A stretch of 5,439 bases of DNA from an uncultured Porphyromonadaceae bacterium (GTDB lineage Bacteria > Bacteroidota > Bacteroidia > Bacteroidales > Muribaculaceae). The notes beneath the pieces were generated by a model. It saw nothing but the letters and a program-made list of their open reading frames with translations. It was not told the DNA's origin and did no database searches. The DNA is taken from positions 1 through 5,439 of the forward strand of contig CAJJOX010000157.1 in assembly GCA_905193485.1 (NCBI GenBank), given 5' to 3'. This document shows positions 4,430 through 5,439 of this stretch, piece after piece. The translations under genes and the position numbers were made by a program. Every line of letters begins with the position of its first letter. Positions within the stretch are counted from its first letter, which is position 1.

Positions 4430-5439
4430 TTAGTTGTTGATAGGCGGGTTCTGTGTGGCTATGCCTTTGCGAATGTAGGGATAGTCGGGGGTGCCGGGAT
4501 AATCGTATTCAATGTGATAAGCTCCCTGTCCTGCGTGGGGCAGACCGTCCTTGTATTCCCATGTCGACTGGATCGGGAAGAGATATTTGTCGGCAGCGCG
4601 TTCGAAAGTTGCGGTAATGATCGATTTTGCAAGCACTTTCTCGAAGAGTTCAGGTTTGTAGCGTTTCACGGCGTCAAAGAAGTTGTCGAGGCCTGCGTGG
4701 TTGAGTTCATAAGTCTGCCAGCAGATGTAGTCAACGCTTTCCACAACATCATCGTCAAGTTCGTCATAGTAGCTGAGCCAACCTGTTCCACCGGGTATGT
4801 CGATCACGAGCATGCGACCTGATTCATCGAAGCGTTTACGGAGCTGGCGGAGGAATTCGTTTTGAACCTTACGCTGTTCTGTTCCGCTTCCGTAGATCAG
4901 TGTGCCGTGAGACTCGATGTCCATGTCGAAACCGTCAACGTTGTATTTGTCGCATGTGTCGGCGATTGCGTCGGCATATTTTTTTGCCGCCTCTATCATA
5001 GAGGGTATGTCACCATTGGTGAAACCCCAGAATTCCTGTGCTGCTTCGATGGGGGGGACGCCACTGTAACCGGGTGTGATATTCTCGCCGATATTGGTGG
5101 CGAGCCAGCAGAGCACGGCTCTTGATCCGCGGGCCTGAAAAGCCTTGAGGTCGGTCTGCTGGGCGGGTGTAAGCGGTCCCCATGTGAGCCAGAGGCTCAC
5201 GAAGTCGGTTGAGTCAGGCAGGCCGACAAGAGAGTTGGCTTTGCCGCTGCCGGTCCAGGAGCCGAACCATCCGAACATCACTTTGTGGGGCGATTTGAAA
5301 TAGTCCTTGAGATTGTTTTCGTAGCCCGGTGTCGGAGGAGTGTAGTAGTCCTTTGCTTCAGGCTCTGTCCAATCGTCGCAGGAGGTGAACACCGCCCGCG
5401 GGGGGGTTATCGCCGGCGCTGCGCATAATATTTTTTTTT
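4430..5439 (-). CDS. GH18 glycosidase lipoprotein, probable endo-beta-N-acetylglucosaminidase (5' end cut off)
   Basis: A family 18 glycoside hydrolase likely to cleave the GlcNAc-GlcNAc bond of N-glycans at the cell surface. The family's DxxDxDxE motif is intact as DGFDMDIE (4936-4913); the final Glu is the acid/base catalyst and the middle Asp helps the substrate N-acetyl group act as nucleophile. Later strands carry MLVIDIPGG and DYICWQTYEL; its Gln and Tyr (codons 4717 and 4711) may be active-site residues, as Gln-x-Tyr is in Endo F/H-type enzymes. The frame stays open from the stop at 4430 to the window edge. The GTG at 5392 is the Val of a lipobox (VFTSC, Cys codon 5380-5378) followed by DD, not a start. 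The visible signal peptide begins KKIL, so probably only the first codon or so is missing. About 315 residues follow the Cys, a single catalytic domain without the DUF1735 fused in BT_3987. Chitin or another GlcNAc polymer is a less likely substrate. First visible gene of the operon; SusC/SusD genes are expected upstream. Confidence 0.88.
   Translation of the reverse strand, partial: KKILCAAPAITPPRAVFTSCDDWTEPEAKDYYTPPTPGYENNLKDYFKSPHKVMFGWFGSWTGSGKANSLVGLPDSTDFVSLWLTWGPLTPAQQTDLKAFQARGSRAVLCWLATNIGENITPGYSGVPPIEAAQEFWGFTNGDIPSMIEAAKKYADAIADTCDKYNVDGFDMDIESHGTLIYGSGTEQRKVQNEFLRQLRKRFDESGRMLVIDIPGGTGWLSYYDELDDDVVESVDYICWQTYELNHAGLDNFFDAVKRYKPELFEKVLAKSIITATFERAADKYLFPIQSTWEYKDGLPHAGQGAYHIEYDYPGTPDYPYIRKGIATQNPPINN

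Noticed and set aside
5390..5392. GTG at 5392 as the start codon of the GH18 gene
   Set aside because: It is the Val of the lipobox VFTSC; the frame continues upstream through KKIL to the edge, and a start here would leave the Cys without a signal peptide.

Overview
This window most likely comes from a gut Bacteroidales genome; the roughly 50% GC suggests a Muribaculaceae-like member, but that family-level call is inference. The evidence is three consecutive minus-strand lipoproteins with MKK-type signal peptides and Asp-rich residues after the lipobox Cys, copies of the Bacteroidetes DUF1735 (BT_3987 N-terminal-like) domain, and a TTG/TAnnTTTG promoter of the Bacteroides sigma factor type. 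Both ends look like contig edges: there is a 13-A run near the left end, and G and T runs in a damaged signal-peptide sequence at the right end.

Right two thirds (1783-5439, minus strand): the 3' part of a polysaccharide utilization locus, transcribed right to left. First comes a GH18 glycosidase lipoprotein with an intact DxxDxDxE motif. Second is a DUF1735 plus LamG/concanavalin-like lipoprotein. Third is a lipoprotein with two DUF1735 copies and a C-terminal F5/8 type C (discoidin-like) domain. Gaps are 27 and 40 bp and a hairpin terminator follows, so this is probably one operon. The order matches the tail of the Bacteroides thetaiotaomicron N-glycan loci (SusC, SusD, GH18, DUF1735 proteins). 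The likely model is that the GH18 enzyme cuts N-glycans within the chitobiose core at the cell surface while the two binding proteins hold the substrate. SusC and SusD are expected just beyond the right edge and are not seen here.

Middle (604-1735, minus strand): an independent gene for a 10-helix EamA/DMT-family transporter. It has its own promoter inside the gap, preceded by an 8-bp inverted repeat and by the terminator of the upstream operon.

Left 600 bases: no intact gene. In order from the right there is a decayed piece of a second F5/8 type C domain (minus strand), cut off exactly where a roughly 100-bp repeat element with 13-bp inverted ends begins. Then come two near-identical terminator hairpins pointing left, and then the C-terminal 52 codons of an unidentified plus-strand gene running in from the left edge. 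No wholly new system is visible. The points most worth a second look are the F5/8 remnant beside the repeat element, the paired terminators, and the arrangement of DUF1735 copies around an unfused GH18.
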